This document shows positions 1 through 19,355 of a stretch of DNA of 64,000 bases, piece by piece. Numbering within the stretch: position 1 is the first letter of the stretch; every line of letters starts with the position of its first letter. Where the stretch lies: contig OZ022259.1 in NCBI GenBank assembly GCA_963978905.1, forward strand, positions 24,712,068 through 24,776,067. The letters run 5' to 3'. A program made the position numbers and the translations under genes. The stretch comes from Trichostrongylus colubriformis (taxonomy: Eukaryota > Nematoda > Chromadorea > Rhabditida > Trichostrongylidae). The notes beneath the pieces are model-generated. The model made no database searches and had not been told where the DNA came from. It worked only from the letters and a program-made list of their open reading frames with translations.

Positions 1-166
1 GATGATGTTGGCGTGTTCTTCTTTTTTGCTGTTCGTATTTTCCTTTCTGCATTCTTTTTCATGAAATTGAAGCCGTTCAACTAGCAGCGGCCACACGCAA
101 CCATGAATTCACTAAAGTTTCGGACACGACACGGGTTTATGAGGAAACCACACCATCAGTGTCATC

Positions 167-175
167 ATGCGGAAG
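167..175 (+). CDS. weak candidate for the missing first coding exon of PRPP synthetase
   Basis: Three codons (Met-Arg-Lys) are followed at once by a good splice donor, GTGAGC, and leave phase 0, which is the phase needed to join the PRPP synthetase exon that starts at 8323. The family begins with only a few residues before the conserved Phe-Ser-Gly-Ser motif, so a tiny first exon is expected. The implied intron would be about 8.1 kb, and many ATG-donor pairs occur by chance, so this is only a suggestion. Confidence 0.2.
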
Positions 176-462
176 GTGAGCTTGCTCAATTACCGTAACT
201 TTTCATTCATGGTGTTGTAAATAGCAATAACAACAGTGAGCTCTCAGTACAGTCAGCCAGCTGCGCTCTGTAGGGTTGGGACACACGGTCAGTGAGGTCA
301 CTAGGTCACGCGGTGGCCACGCCAATCCGCGCGGGGCGGATTGCAGTCAGGTTAAGACAGGTAAAAACACGCTGCCAAACTCATCCCCAAAAAAGCCTAG
401 GCAAATCTGAGAGAGTCCAAACGGCGAAGGAATGCCACCACTTGGATAATTCGCGAAGCGTC

Positions 463-513
463 GCCGCGCGCGGGGAGCCGACCTCAGGCCAAGGTCGGCT
501 CCCCGCGCGCGGC
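463..513. repeat. perfect 22-bp GC-rich hairpin
   Basis: The arms 463-484 and 492-513 are perfect reverse complements around a 7-base loop. The stem is about 86% G+C. It has no T-run after it and no coding context, so a function as terminator or structured RNA is not supported. Confidence 0.85.
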
Positions 514-722
514 AACGTGTGTCCCAGCATACACCCAGCTAAAGTGCATGATGCACATGCATGAGGCATGAACCGGAATGTTAGCTAAGAAGGATAAGCT
601 CGGCAAAGCTCGGAAGTGAGAGGAACAGAAGGACGCGCTTTGAAGCGTTTTCTGGATCTATGGCAGCGTTCATGGTGGTAAATTCTGCGTTTTTGTGAAA
701 TTGTGGAATCTACGGAAAAAGA

Positions 723-892
723 TTAGGTCGCGTTTATACCTTGCCGGCCGATGCGGCGACAGGGCGTGGCTGCGTCTCTCTCCGTCTCCGCCTGTGCCAC
801 CCTGTCTCTGCCTGCATCGTCTCTGACCGCCTCAGTGCCACTCTGCCTCGCTGTCTGCGAACTCAACATACCCTATGAACGTAGCCTCAGGT
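723..892 (+). repeat. GC-rich inverted-repeat element, copy 1
   Basis: The element shares a core (GGCAGGGCGTGGCTGCG-like, then CT-rich TCTCTGCGTCTCCGCC-like) and end motifs (GCGTTCATACT at one end, TATGAACGCGGCC at the other) with copies at 1306, 22708, 24725, 36478, 57957 and 61272. This copy has diverged ends. Confidence 0.7.
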
Positions 893-1305
893 ACGCAGGT
901 GGGAATGTGGAAATCGCCTTTCTGAGGAAATGCGAAATTCGGGTTTCTGTGGAAATGCAGAGTTGCGGTTGGTATCTTCTTTTTTTCCAATTCTCCCAAC
1001 TAGGCAGAGCCTCGAACATGATACGTGTCACATCCATATTATCTATTTTTTCCACACATCCCACACCCCTTCCGCATTTCCACAGGAACGTAAATTCTGC
1101 AATTCTACAATTCTGCAATTCAAAACATATCTTCATCGCATTTTTGAGATTCCGCCGTTCCGCAGAATCGCTAATTCACCACTATGAACATTGCTATGCG
1201 GACAAAGGGGAGTACGTGCAGTGTGACGTGACATTGCACATTGCGTGCCATCCCGAGTCGGTCACGCCTACAGCACAGCAGTCATGTTCTCCTGTTACAC
1301 ACAAT

Positions 1306-1430
1306 GTTAAGGCCGCTTAGATACTCTGCGGTGTCGGCTTCAGGGCGTGGCTACTTCGTCTCTGTACCTCCGTCCGTGCCACACTGCCTCGCGGCCTTTG
1401 AACGTAGCCACGCCCTGTCGCGGGCACCTA
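1306..1430 (+). repeat. GC-rich inverted-repeat element, copy 2 (degenerate)
   Basis: It begins with a TTAAGGCCGC end and the GCGGTGTCGGC and CAGGGCGTGGCT core of the family. The far end is blurred and runs into a short region rich in GCGATTC-type motifs (1440-1560). Confidence 0.6.
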
Positions 1431-1718
1431 AAACATCGTTCAGAGCTCGCGATTCAAGCGATCGCGCGATTCACGCTATCCAAGCGTATCATTCGCCTGA
1501 TCGATACGTATATTAGCCCTTCTGCCTGATGGCGAACCCGTGAATCCCGTGAATAGCGCGGTGGCATGAATTACTTGATCGATATGTATATTTTCTGCTA
1601 TTGTACAGTGCCCCGTGTTGTTCACTAGTATCCAGTTGTCCAAATTTTGTTACGATCTACTCTGTTTGGAATTCGACTGACAACAAGTTTGGTTACGGTA
1701 TACCACTGCTATAAAATA

Positions 1719-2391
1719 TTAGGTAGTCTAAAAAGTCTTTTCGTATTTTTAAATACCGCTTTTCCCCTCGAAACTGCTTTCCACAAAATTTCTTCTGTAA
1801 TATATATGTAGTACAAGTCCACACGCATCTATAGGTATTGTTGTCTTCCATCTCTCGGATAACCCTTTTCGGCAAAGTAAAAATATCAAAAGTCACTTCA
1901 TTTTCAATTCCAATTTTTTTTCTTTGAATGGCGTTAGACAGGGAAAGGAAATGATAATCCGATGGAGCAAGATCAGGGCTATAAGGCAGCAGTTTTTATC
2001 CAAGCTCGAAAATTTTTTAAAAGAAAAAATTCAAAAAATTTTTTACCACTAGTGAAAAAATGACTCGCCAAAAAATTCTCGAGCTTGGATAAAAATTGCT
2101 GCCTCATCCACCTTATAGCCCTCATCTTGCTCCATCGGATTATCACCCTTTCCTTTCCCTGTCTAACGCCAATCAAAGAAAAATTTTTTTATAATTTTTG
2201 TATTGAAAATGAGGTTGACCGTTGATATGTTTATTTTGCCGAAAAGGTTTATCCGGGAGATGGAAGACACTAATACCTATAGATGCGTGTGGACTTTACT
2301 ACAGGTGTATGTACAGAAGAGATTGCTGGAAAGCAGTTTGGAGGGAGAAAGCAGTATTTGAAAATACGAAAAAACTTGTTAGACTACCCAA
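1719..2391. mobile_element. palindromic mariner relic (foldback) with TA target duplication
   Basis: The ends are inverted (TTAGGTAGTCTAAAAAGT at the left; TTGGGTAGTCTAACAAGT as the complement of the right) and are flanked by TA (1717-1718 and 2392-2393). Two long arms face each other around 2030-2050. Each arm, read outward from the centre, encodes a degenerate scrap of mariner transposase with the PPYSPDLAPSDYH signature that carries the third catalytic aspartate (left arm on the minus strand about 1935-1990, right arm on the plus strand about 2100-2160). This is an inverted duplication of the 3' part of an old mariner. It cannot encode an active enzyme. Confidence 0.88.
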
Positions 2392-5300
2392 TATGTAGAA
2401 CTTATAATCTCATATGATTGCTTAGTGCGTAACACCTTGGTCTGTAGCTTCAAAGATCGCTATCGGATAATTTAGTTCGCTGTTGACTAATCGAAATTAT
2501 TGATATTCGAGAACTTTTCTGCCTTCGGGTTTTGCAGTGGACGAGTTTTCCTGTACTCCGTTTCCCAGTGCATCTATCGGATACGCGTGTCTGTGCGTAA
2601 AGGTGTTATGCAGTTTTTGAAGTGCTCACTTCAAAGACTGTATATTTCTAGAGGCGGGATCCTCCAAGAGGTGTGGGCCAGTTTGGTGAGGTTTTCCTGA
2701 ATCGTTTCGCGGCGTCCTCTACAGGACCTGCGTCACATAACGTCGGCTTAGTCGCAGGAAGAAGTAACTCCTTTTTTTTGATTGCCTAATTCTTGTACTC
2801 ACGGTCGTAGAGTACGCTGCTACAGACGGGACGAGCGTCTGTGAATAAGGGTTCTTTGGGAAGCGTTTGAAACCTGAAGGCATGCATGCTAGACTGTGCA
2901 TTTATTGTTCACTATGAGTGTAAATGATCATAAAGTGGCTCGAGGTGATCATGTGGTTCTACAATCAGAAACTAAATTTGTATCATTAAGGCACGTTTTC
3001 GCATCTCTGTGTGCGGAACAATGCATGTGGGCCAGGAACTCCTAATTTATGTAGTTGAGTCCACTAGATCCATTTTTGAGCCAATAGAAACACGCACCGC
3101 GTTGCATGCTGCATGCCGCATTGCGTGATTCTGTCCTAACGGTACACACTCTTGAACTACAGCATCGTGGTTCATCGGTAAAGAAGCCACGCTTTTCTTG
3201 CAACGCTTGTGAGTTTCTTTTTCTGATTGATCAAGTTGGATGAGAATCTCAGAACCAGGAACAAACAAGTTTCCCGCAACGTGTTATATCGGAGTTATTT
3301 GGAGCATTTCAATGCATCGGGGTTGGTTTATCTTCCTTGATCTTTTCTTTTTTGGTGAGTCAAATGCCCGGAAAACTTCATCACGAACTCGACATAGTTG
3401 GTTGCCTAATCCGCTATTACAGCCCACGATCGCAGTTGCTGCGTCACATGGTGCGGGCGATGCGAACTCTACCCTGTGTGATCTCTATTTCGGTGAATCA
3501 TGTGCTCAGTGTATCCGCTCTCCACAGCGGTCCATCATCATCCAGAAATCTCAATTTTGTGTTCCGTTTTCCCATGTACCTCAGCTGAGCCGTTAGGTAC
3601 TGTTCTCGCAATTCACGCGATTCGCGCGACTCGCGTGATTCAGGCAGGAGGCAAAAGATACATATCGATAAAGCGATTCAGGTGATCCCGCGATTCACGC
3701 GATTCAGGTGGAAAAGGTAATCATTCAAGTGAATGATACGCCTGAATCGCGTGAATCGTGCGAAGCGCGCGATCACCTGGCAAACTCGAAACAGTGCCTC
3801 AGCGATCGCTACCATCAATGATCGGTTCGTTTTGAAAAACCCAAACGCACGTGCACTGCAAATTATTCGCAAAGCATAGCTTCGGCCTAATATCTATTTT
3901 TTATGGTAGGTATGTTGTCTTTCTGTTTTTATCGGCACAGAGCCAAATCGCTAATAACCCGTCATAGAGGGTCGCCACATGGGCTGTCAGCTGGTTCTCT
4001 ATTAATTTAAGTGTAGCCTTGTCTTTTGAAAATTCGGCTACTTATTCACGTAGAGTACTACGTCAAATAAGATATCAATGCTGATCCTCACCCAGCTTTG
4101 AATGTTGTAACATTACCGCAAACAATTCCACCAAACATAAAAAAACATTAGATATGCCCCGATGGCAGGCCCCATTGTGCGACAGGACACCCGAATTGGA
4201 TCGTCGCGCCCAGAAAAGCTTGCCTAAAAAATGAAGTACTGAAGAAACCTGGGCTTTTTCTATTCTGGGCTATACGAGGCGTGCATAAACAGGCAGAATC
4301 TTCAAAACTGTATTGACAGAAAAACTCTCCAAAAAGACAGAAAAACTTCTCCCACCACTTCTTGGTATTCAGTCTTTAGATAAATAATTAACAATTCGTC
4401 ACTAATTCGCATGGCATACAAAGCATTAGCATTTCAGGAGAAATTTCAAAATATGTGGGTCGCCTTCCGCATCAACTTACTGCTTACCTAAAATCAATCT
4501 TGTTTTTCATGGTGACCACAGGAATAGCTCTTCATATCACTTCAGTAACATATTTGTTTTTCACTCCTTGCTCTTTTTGTTTTTGCAAGCAGTGTTGCAA
4601 CTACTATACAGGATTTTTCACTGCAATCAGAGCAAAAAAAATGAAGAGCTAAACTACCGCATCAGTTGTGAAAGCAACTCAAATTAAAGCAGTAACTTGC
4701 AACGGACAATACTTTTATGATTTTGGTTAGCCTTTTCTTGTCAATTATTATCTTATATAGTGATCCACTCATGCATGGTCTTTTAATTGATGTAACATAA
4801 GGCAAACCACGGTGCAAACTTCCACACCGTTTAGTTAAGAATCTTTGGTACTGTAGCACTGAGATAGTGCATTACGGACTAATCCGCTTTCTGCTCCGGT
4901 ATCATCGGAAATTTCCGTTTTTTCCTATTTTCTGAATGTCTCTAGTGTGTACACACTTTTAATGGGTCCGTTGTTCACATCGACTTGGAGCGGCCTTCGT
5001 TCTGCAGAGGAGTATCGTATTTGAAGCATTTCGCATGCTCCTCGGAAAAATTGCTTGAAAGAAGCTGTTCGTTGTGTGTTTTCAGGCTTCATGAGGAGAA
5101 ATTATCCCATCAAATCTAATAGCTCCCTAAAACTCCCGGTGTTCGTTGTTCTGTGATGCTTAACGGTATCCTCCTTTGGGAATTTGCTTACACGATATGT
5201 TTTCTCGATAGCATTGTCTCTGTGAAGTCGCAACGAATTTTTGCCGATGTCAATGAAATTGCTATGTTGCATGACATCAAACGCATCGCTGTCGGTGATA

Positions 5301-8300
5301 TCACGATGGTTCCAACGATATAAACACTTCATCTGATGGTTGGATGGTTTCTTTAATAACGGAATTTGTCAAGACTTGTTTTGTTTTAAATTATGCCTTT
5401 TTCTGGTATCTACTGATGTTCTTATTTTCGTGGAATGTTCGTATTGAAGCAACAGGCCTGGGAAGACAGCACTCGAGCATTTTTTGTCCAATTCTAGAAG
5501 GAAATAGCTTCAATTGTTTAGATATTTTCCTTCCGCAAAAGAGGATTTTCATTGTGCATATAGGTGGTTCACCCAACCTGTAGCTCGTTCCTCCCTACAC
5601 CAAGTTGTTATCCCTCCTCTAAACCCCTGTAGCACATTCACCCATTCTGAGGTGTATTATATTGACCAAGGGTGTCACTTTATGGTACGGAAAGTTGTTA
5701 TGGGAAGTAAGAACTTCTTCGAAAGTATTTCAAATGCTCAAATTGCGACTGCTCTATGTTATACCTTCATTTTACCTTTATTTTTGGGCTTTGATCATTG
5801 ATTAATTATTTGTATCAGAGGGCGGTGGGCAAGGTCGTTTCGTGGGTTTATTCATGTAGAGTGCCTTATTCATATTGAAGTTGATCTGTGGTTCTTGGCT
5901 TATCTTGATGCTCTTCTATCCTGTCGGTGTTCTTTGGTTTGTTGACAAGTACACTGGGTAATGCATGAGTGAGGGGCTGTTGCAAGGCTTGCCGACCCGA
6001 CCTATTTTCCCCTTGGAACATTGTGCAGTAATCGGGTCAAACGCACGTCGCCAGGCTCTTCGATAGCTACTAGAGTTATTGGCGATGGCTTTTTCATATG
6101 GTCTAACGAATGGCGACAGTATATCACGTAGAAATACCGGTAGGTCATAGTGATATGGTTTTTCTAACTTTTTTCTGCAAAGTCGTCAGGGTTTTTATTG
6201 CTTTTGAAGTCTCTTGTGGGCTTGAGAAGCATATCTTGGATTGTGTGCACATGTGACCTATCTGCATTTGCTAGTCTTGCAAATGGTACGACATGGCTTT
6301 CTTATGGCCCGAGCGTAAACTTCGAGAACTTTTTTGGTGGCATGTAGAAAATTTGATTTTGTTTTTGGTGCCCTGGATGGTGGAAAGGACATTCACTGAA
6401 ATGCGTTTAGTTTTAAGTTCATTGTTGTTTACGTTATATTTTCTACATAGCGTCATTTGCTTGGGTCGCACTGTCGCGTAGGATGGCTTGATAGGCTGTG
6501 ATGCGTTAATATTTGGCGTCGTGGGTCATTTAATTGACCAGATACTCCGGGAAAGAGTCGCTCATGATTGTGTATTATCCCTAAACCTTGTACAGTACGC
6601 GTGCATGCACTTACCCTCACCATCATTATCCATTTCTTTTTTTCTCTCCATTCTGTGGAAATTGTTCCAGCAAATTATTAAATCCGGAAATTGTATTCTG
6701 GGTAATGTCTGCTACGTGCTGCGTTGACAGCGGAGGTGTTTTTTCCTCATTGATCAATATTTGCTAGCTTCCTGAAACCTTATCATCGCTGGAAGCAACG
6801 CCTGTTAATCTTCCTTCACTAGTTTAGTCTCGTGGTTCGACTTATCACTGCGCTGTTTTAGTTATTTTTTTCGTTTTGACATTTTGAAGATTTTATCGGA
6901 GCCACTTCACCATCCCGATGCTAGATAATTAGGTATTGAAATTTTGATTAATCCGTCCTCAATACAATGAGTGGTCTTTGTTAGAGGACTTTGTATAGGA
7001 AACTACACGGACTATTTTTGGCGAGAATATTAATCTAGTATCAATGTTAGATGAAAGTTGCCTAGTGCAAGAATTCGTTTAATTCATTGTTTCGTTCGAA
7101 ATAACCTTCAAAAATTGCACTGTTTTCGAGTTGTATATGAATGGGTTCTAAATTATGCAAAGACGAACGTGTGGAGAATTGTTGAATTCATTATTTCATT
7201 TAAGATATCTATCGAGGATCGTGGGTCGGTCTAACTACTGACAACGGTACTAAATCAGGTAGAGTGCCACATCCACATAACGACCACGTCAGGATGCCAA
7301 ATATCAAAGTATGGGTTCAGTAACCTTTTAATTATGTTTCTTCTTAAACAATTTACGGTACAGACCCCTCTTTCGATTGAAAGTATGGAAAGTATAGTGA
7401 TAGTGTGATTATTTGCGTTTTTTAAACTTTGTGCGTTATTTTCAGTGTGGACCGTCGGAAATAGCATAAGTCCGTGGGCTAGAGCGTTCTTGATGAGTCA
7501 GGAGTGCGCTTGGTAATCAATCATGGGGCTGCATCGATAAGTGAATGTGCATGGGCATATCATGAGCTGTATTTCAGATTGGTAGTCAGGTTACTCGGAA
7601 CATTGTTTTGGTAAAATAGATCCTCTCAGAGGAAAGAGAAAAAAATAACAGTAGGAGTGTGGGTAGGCTTCAATTAAAGGGCGAAAGGATAGTTTTTGGC
7701 GTCAATCAATCACCTCTGTGGTATGCGCCGCGCATACTAATTTCATTCAGAATCGTGGTGGTAGGTGAATGCGATTCGGCCCATACAATAATTTGCGGGG
7801 CTCAGCCGATGTACAAGTCAGTGCTTTTATCCTCCCCAGACGAGTCTAGTACCAATTCATAAACCTCAGAAGGATGGAAGGCTTGCTCAGTTTTGGCTTT
7901 CGTTGATGCGGGTTGGATCCTTGCACTGTGACAAACGGAGTGCGCGCCACCTGTCACTATACCACCTTCGCCCACAGGCTTCAGTTACCCATAATATCGA
8001 AGAACCCGTAGGTAGTTTGGAAATCCACGGGTAATAATTCACACCAGGAAGAGGAGGAAATGTGGCGCAACTCACAGCTGAAAGCATGCTTGAGGTTTTT
8101 TATACGGCCCTAATGGCGCACTTGTACCGACGCGCCTGTATGGCCGTGCAGCGATGGAGGAAAAAGGACCACGGCTGCAGCTCCGTTTTGGTTGTTACGA
8201 AGATTCAGTGGGCGTTTCCGTTTGGGCACTACTCCAAGAATTAATCAGCTGACCCCTTCTACTGTTGAACTGCTTTTGTGTTTTCTCTGTAGTTAAGCGA

Positions 8301-8322
8301 ATTCGGTGAGCAATATTTTCAG
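2392..8322. other. long stretch without recognisable genes
   Basis: I see no conserved protein, rRNA or tRNA here. The only structure noted is a degenerate MITE end near 3096-3160 and a cluster of GCGATTCACGCG-type inverted motifs at 3600-3790. The missing short first exon of PRPP synthetase may lie in or before this stretch. Confidence 0.55.
3600..3790. repeat. cluster of inverted GCGATTCA/TGAATCGC motifs
   Basis: Short units of the type ATTCACGCGATTC recur on both strands, including a palindrome around the word ATTCAAGTGAAT at about 3720-3735. A related cluster lies at 1440-1560. It looks like a decayed inverted-repeat element. Confidence 0.55.
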
Positions 8323-15749
<7,427 letters not shown>

Positions 15750-16486
15750 AAGTCTATGTTCTTGACAGTAAAGAGCTTGTTAATGCTCCGAGACCTAACC
15801 AAACTTTTATGCACTATTCTTAGATCAGTTGTTGATGGCTAGTGGATGACTGATTAGCTGTGAATACTTACGGGAGTATTTATTTTGACTTGTATGTCTT
15901 ATTGACTAAATCTAGTATTTGATTGCTGATCACCCTGTTTAAAAAAAAAGCACGACAGTTATCATATGAAGGAATGCTCATAAGGTTCTCTATCTGCCCG
16001 CATTAGATGATGGAAGGCAAGGGTCGTATACATGGCGTGACTCTATTTTTGTGGCTGCCGTGTTATGTCTAAACTCAAATGTGTATGGGTGGTCTTGTTT
16101 GGTAGATTATTTGTGTGTATGTTTTGATCACAGATTGTTGTCTCTTTCTAGATCTTTTAGCATATTCATACGAACACAAGTAAAAGTATGATATGTTGTC
16201 TCTTGATTTACTGTATTACACCGTATAGCGAATAATATAATAAAAATGAGTGACGCCGATAGAATTGTTTAGAAAATGAATTGAAATGTGGCGAGTGTAT
16301 ATCTTATCTCAAAAACTCTCTATATCGTGCTAAGTATGCAGAATGTGTAAAAATAAGAATAAGTCTTTAAGCAGAAGAGTGACTATCTTTCAAAATTAAT
16401 TTTTGAAGTGGAATGGTAACCAAATAGTTACCTATCGTTTTTGACTCCTATTTTAAGTGTTTCATTTAATTTCATGACCAGAAAAC

Positions 16487-16990
16487 GGCACTATTCAACT
16501 ATCACTATTCCAGACACCGTGAGTTGGTCAAAAAAATTTTTTGCTGGAACTTTGCCCAGGGGGTTATTTGGGGTGCTGATCACGAATTTGACAGTGGTTT
16601 ACAGCGCGAGCGCCGTTTTCAGCGCCTTTAAGATTGCGCCATGTTCATTTTTGCTACAGTGCTTATACAGCTAAAGAGCGTCATCTTTCCGATGCCGTCT
16701 TTCATTAAATACTACTCTACAACCATCATTGCACACTCTAGTGTATATTATTGCCTAACCCTTGAAGGGGAATAAAGGTTCCCTTCCTTCTTAGGGCTTA
16801 GGCAAAACTTGCGGGAACAGTGTGGTGCCCCTACTATATTTGCTCTGCAATGTAACTAAACGACGCTACCTTGAACGGATGCCATATTCACGATCAGCAC
16901 CCGAAATAACCCCGCCGTGGGCAAAGTTTCAGCGCAAATTATTTTTTGACCAACTCACGGTATCTGGGGTAGCGATAGTTGAATAGTGCC
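16487..16990. mobile_element. 504-bp foldback MITE with perfect 8-bp target duplication
   Basis: The inverted ends begin GGCACTATTCAACTATC on both sides, and the arms extend over about 120 bp (left 16487-16600, right 16870-16990). The flanking 8-mers CAGAAAAC at 16479-16486 and 16991-16998 are identical. Its middle carries a short palindromic CCTAA..TTAGG insert (16753-16812) also seen at 19628 and 48790. Confidence 0.9.
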
Positions 16991-17268
16991 CAGAAAACTT
17001 TTCTTTTCGGCTTTGGAACGTTGTAAACTACTGATGATTTTCCAATTTTTAGATTTTGGACTCCTTTTCTTTAGGAACGCATTTGAACATGCCTGCTCTA
17101 TTTTTTGGGGATCTCTGTCAAATGCGTGAAATGTGGGGCGGAATACGGTATTCGCTCTAATACCCGACTATATAGGGCATCTTCCGCTCGTACGCACCGC
17201 GACGAAAATTTCCTCCCTCAAGGACACACACCCTGGATTCAGTATCCAGTCTCTTGAAAATGGATCGT

Positions 17269-17308
17269 CCACAGGAATTCCATGGTTCTCACAGGAATTC
17301 CATGGTTC
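17269..17308 (+). repeat. 20-bp tandem duplication
   Basis: ACAGGAATTCCATGGTTCT occurs twice head to tail with one base between. It has no coding context. Confidence 0.85.
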
Positions 17309-18287
17309 TGCGCAGTTCAGATTTTCGCGCCCAGCGTTTCCTTGCTTTTCGCCCTGCGTATCTGACCACGTTAATTTCGCCTCTTTGCTCCTCAGCCTTC
17401 TAGTGTCCAAACCCACTCGATGTTGACCGGCCCTTAGTAAGGAACCGAAATTGCCGTGGACGATTCCTTTAACATGGCTGCATAAATTATTTTGCTCATG
17501 TAAATAAGCAAAGAGGAATGTATAGATATCGAGTGGGCAGATTAGGTAAAACAGCCACGAACTATTGATTGGTAGTCTATCTGTGAATCGTTGGCTCTGA
17601 ACAGTGTTTGAATAAGACCCTCATTAGGCGTGACAACAATGCCCAGTAGCCCGACAGGAGGGTGATATGGGATGTCTCGGAACCCGACACTATGGTAGGA
17701 TTGTGATGCTGCATATCTCGTGAAGCATTCATGGTATAAGCTATGATCCACTGGGTGAAGGCACGATAGTAAGTGCATGGTTTGGGATGAAGAATGCCCA
17801 CTGATGTCATCCAAGCCCTGTATCCTTCAGAAAAGAGCGTGTTGGTTATAGGCTGGACTGGATATAAGCACTGCGTGCATCGGCTGGCTTTTCTCCGAAC
17901 AAATCGCATTGAGCACCTCCTGAGGTAAGGAGAAAATGAGAACTGAAAGACATGCTTTCTGCAAACCAACCTTCCAGTCCAGAAGAGACGATCTGTAAAG
18001 TTTATTTTCATTAAAAAATGCGTAATGGGCTTTTATGACGATCTTGCAGCACTGCGAATCATGTACCACTTCGGAGGAGTTGCCGCGATGGTCAGCGACG
18101 TTCGTGGCCGGTTGGCTTGGACCCTCACCCGTCTGCACCCACCCCACCAGTTAGTAATGCAGAGAGATGAAAAGGAAATCAGTGAAGAAGATTTAGATAT
18201 TTTTAATTTTTGATAACTGCTGTTTATCGCCGCAGCTCGCGATGCGAAAGTTACTACAAGGATGCTGAGTTATGGGCAAAAGCTTCG

Positions 18288-18360
18288 GTGCCGGACGGGA
18301 CTCGAACCCGCACTTCATCCTTTCCGGGGATATGTGCTAATCCATTACACTACCGACACC
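18288..18360 (-). tRNA. tRNA-like gene (anticodon GGA as folded), left member of an inverted pair
   Basis: This is the exact reverse complement of the tRNA at 18388-18460 and folds the same way. The Pol III terminator equivalent (AAAA on the plus strand at about 18279) lies just after its 3' end. It has the same odd features as its partner: C at position 33 and a short variable loop. Confidence 0.6.
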
Positions 18361-18387
18361 AGCAAAAGCTGAGTTGGGGTGAAGGTG

Positions 18388-18460
18388 GTGTCGGTAGTGT
18401 AATGGATTAGCACATATCCCCGGAAAGGATGAAGTGCGGGTTCGAGTCCCGTCCGGCACC
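18388..18460 (+). tRNA. tRNA-like gene (anticodon GGA as folded), right member of an inverted pair
   Basis: The sequence folds as a full cloverleaf: acceptor GTGTCGG/CCGGCAC with one T-G pair, D stem GTGT/GCAC, anticodon stem TATCC/GGATG, T stem GCGGG/CCCGT with TTCGAGT loop, and a variable loop of four bases. The B box GGTTCGAGTCC is at 18439-18449 and TTTT follows at 18466-18469. The anticodon loop reads CCGGAAA, giving GGA (18422-18424). That would be a serine anticodon, but serine tRNAs have a long variable arm and nearly all tRNAs have T at position 33, whereas this has C. It may be a tRNA pseudogene or SINE progenitor. Confidence 0.62.
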
Positions 18461-19355
18461 GAAGCTTTTGCCCATAACTCAGCATCCTTATAGTATCAGT
18501 GAAGAAGAGTTTTCGGGTTTCCATTTATAGGGTGTTTCCCCTTTTTATTCCACCCTTTTTCTATTATAATATTGATTACACTCTGCCAAATTTACTTCTT
18601 CCGAACCATCACTACGGTTCCGACTGGAAGTAGACTGACTGGCGTTTCCTTTGGAAAGAATTTACCAACAAATTTGCGGTCAAAGAAATTCGACGTTGCT
18701 ATATTTATGATTTTTTGAGCCGACAAATTTGTCTTTCAAGTCATTAAAATTATTAGCACCTAAAATACTGCTATAGGCGAATTGAAAGTGCCACAATCTA
18801 AGAAGGTAAACTATGCGCTGCAGTGTAATAGTCGTAAACGTTGATTTCTCGTTAGGCAGTCTTTGCCATTTACAGTTCGTCATCGATACTTTCCGTGGTT
18901 TTTTTTTTCGCTAACTGATCTTCTTCTGGCACATTCCCCTGGTCGGAGGACGTGCAAATTCTTGACATTTGAATCATGTTTCTGCATGATCGGTTTATTA
19001 ACTTGTTTATAGAGTTTGATACATTACGAGACATGCTCAGGTCTTAGTCACAGAACTAGCTTGAAAAACTTCATTGGAGGAAAAAAGGAAAATAGCAAAA
19101 GTGTTTATGAATGTCAAACCGATCAGGGTCAAGTATTGCACTGAGAAAAACTTTTGTGTATTACGCCTCCCCCTCCCCTCAACCCTTACCAGTTGACTGG
19201 TGTTCCTAGTATGATGACAGTTCATCACTAAAAGGTCGAAACTCATTGATTGATGATGGTTGTGGGGTAGTAAAACCCTTTTGTTATGGTTTTGACCTTT
19301 TTATCATTGGAGAAATTGTATAAATGAATTACTTATTGTGAAAGCACTGTTTTCT

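Larger units (their letters stand above)
1..1718. other. non-coding repeat-rich stretch
   Basis: No recognisable gene was found. The stretch holds a GC-rich hairpin (463-513), two copies of a GC-rich inverted-repeat family (about 723-892 and 1306-1430), and a region around 900-1190 with loosely inverted AT-rich repeats. The open frames here run through the repeat copies and match no family that I know. Confidence 0.6.
18258..18489. repeat. 104-bp near-perfect inverted repeat containing two divergent tRNA-like genes
   Basis: Arms 18258-18361 and 18386-18489 are reverse complements over 104 bases around a 24-base loop. Similarity fades over another 8-10 bases outside. The arms include the whole tRNA-like sequences and their flanks, with a TTTT on the outer side of each tRNA. 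Confidence 0.93.

Noticed and set aside
18210..18410. 66-residue open frame across the tRNA region
   Set aside because: It is a translation through the antisense of the tRNA-like gene, not a protein gene.
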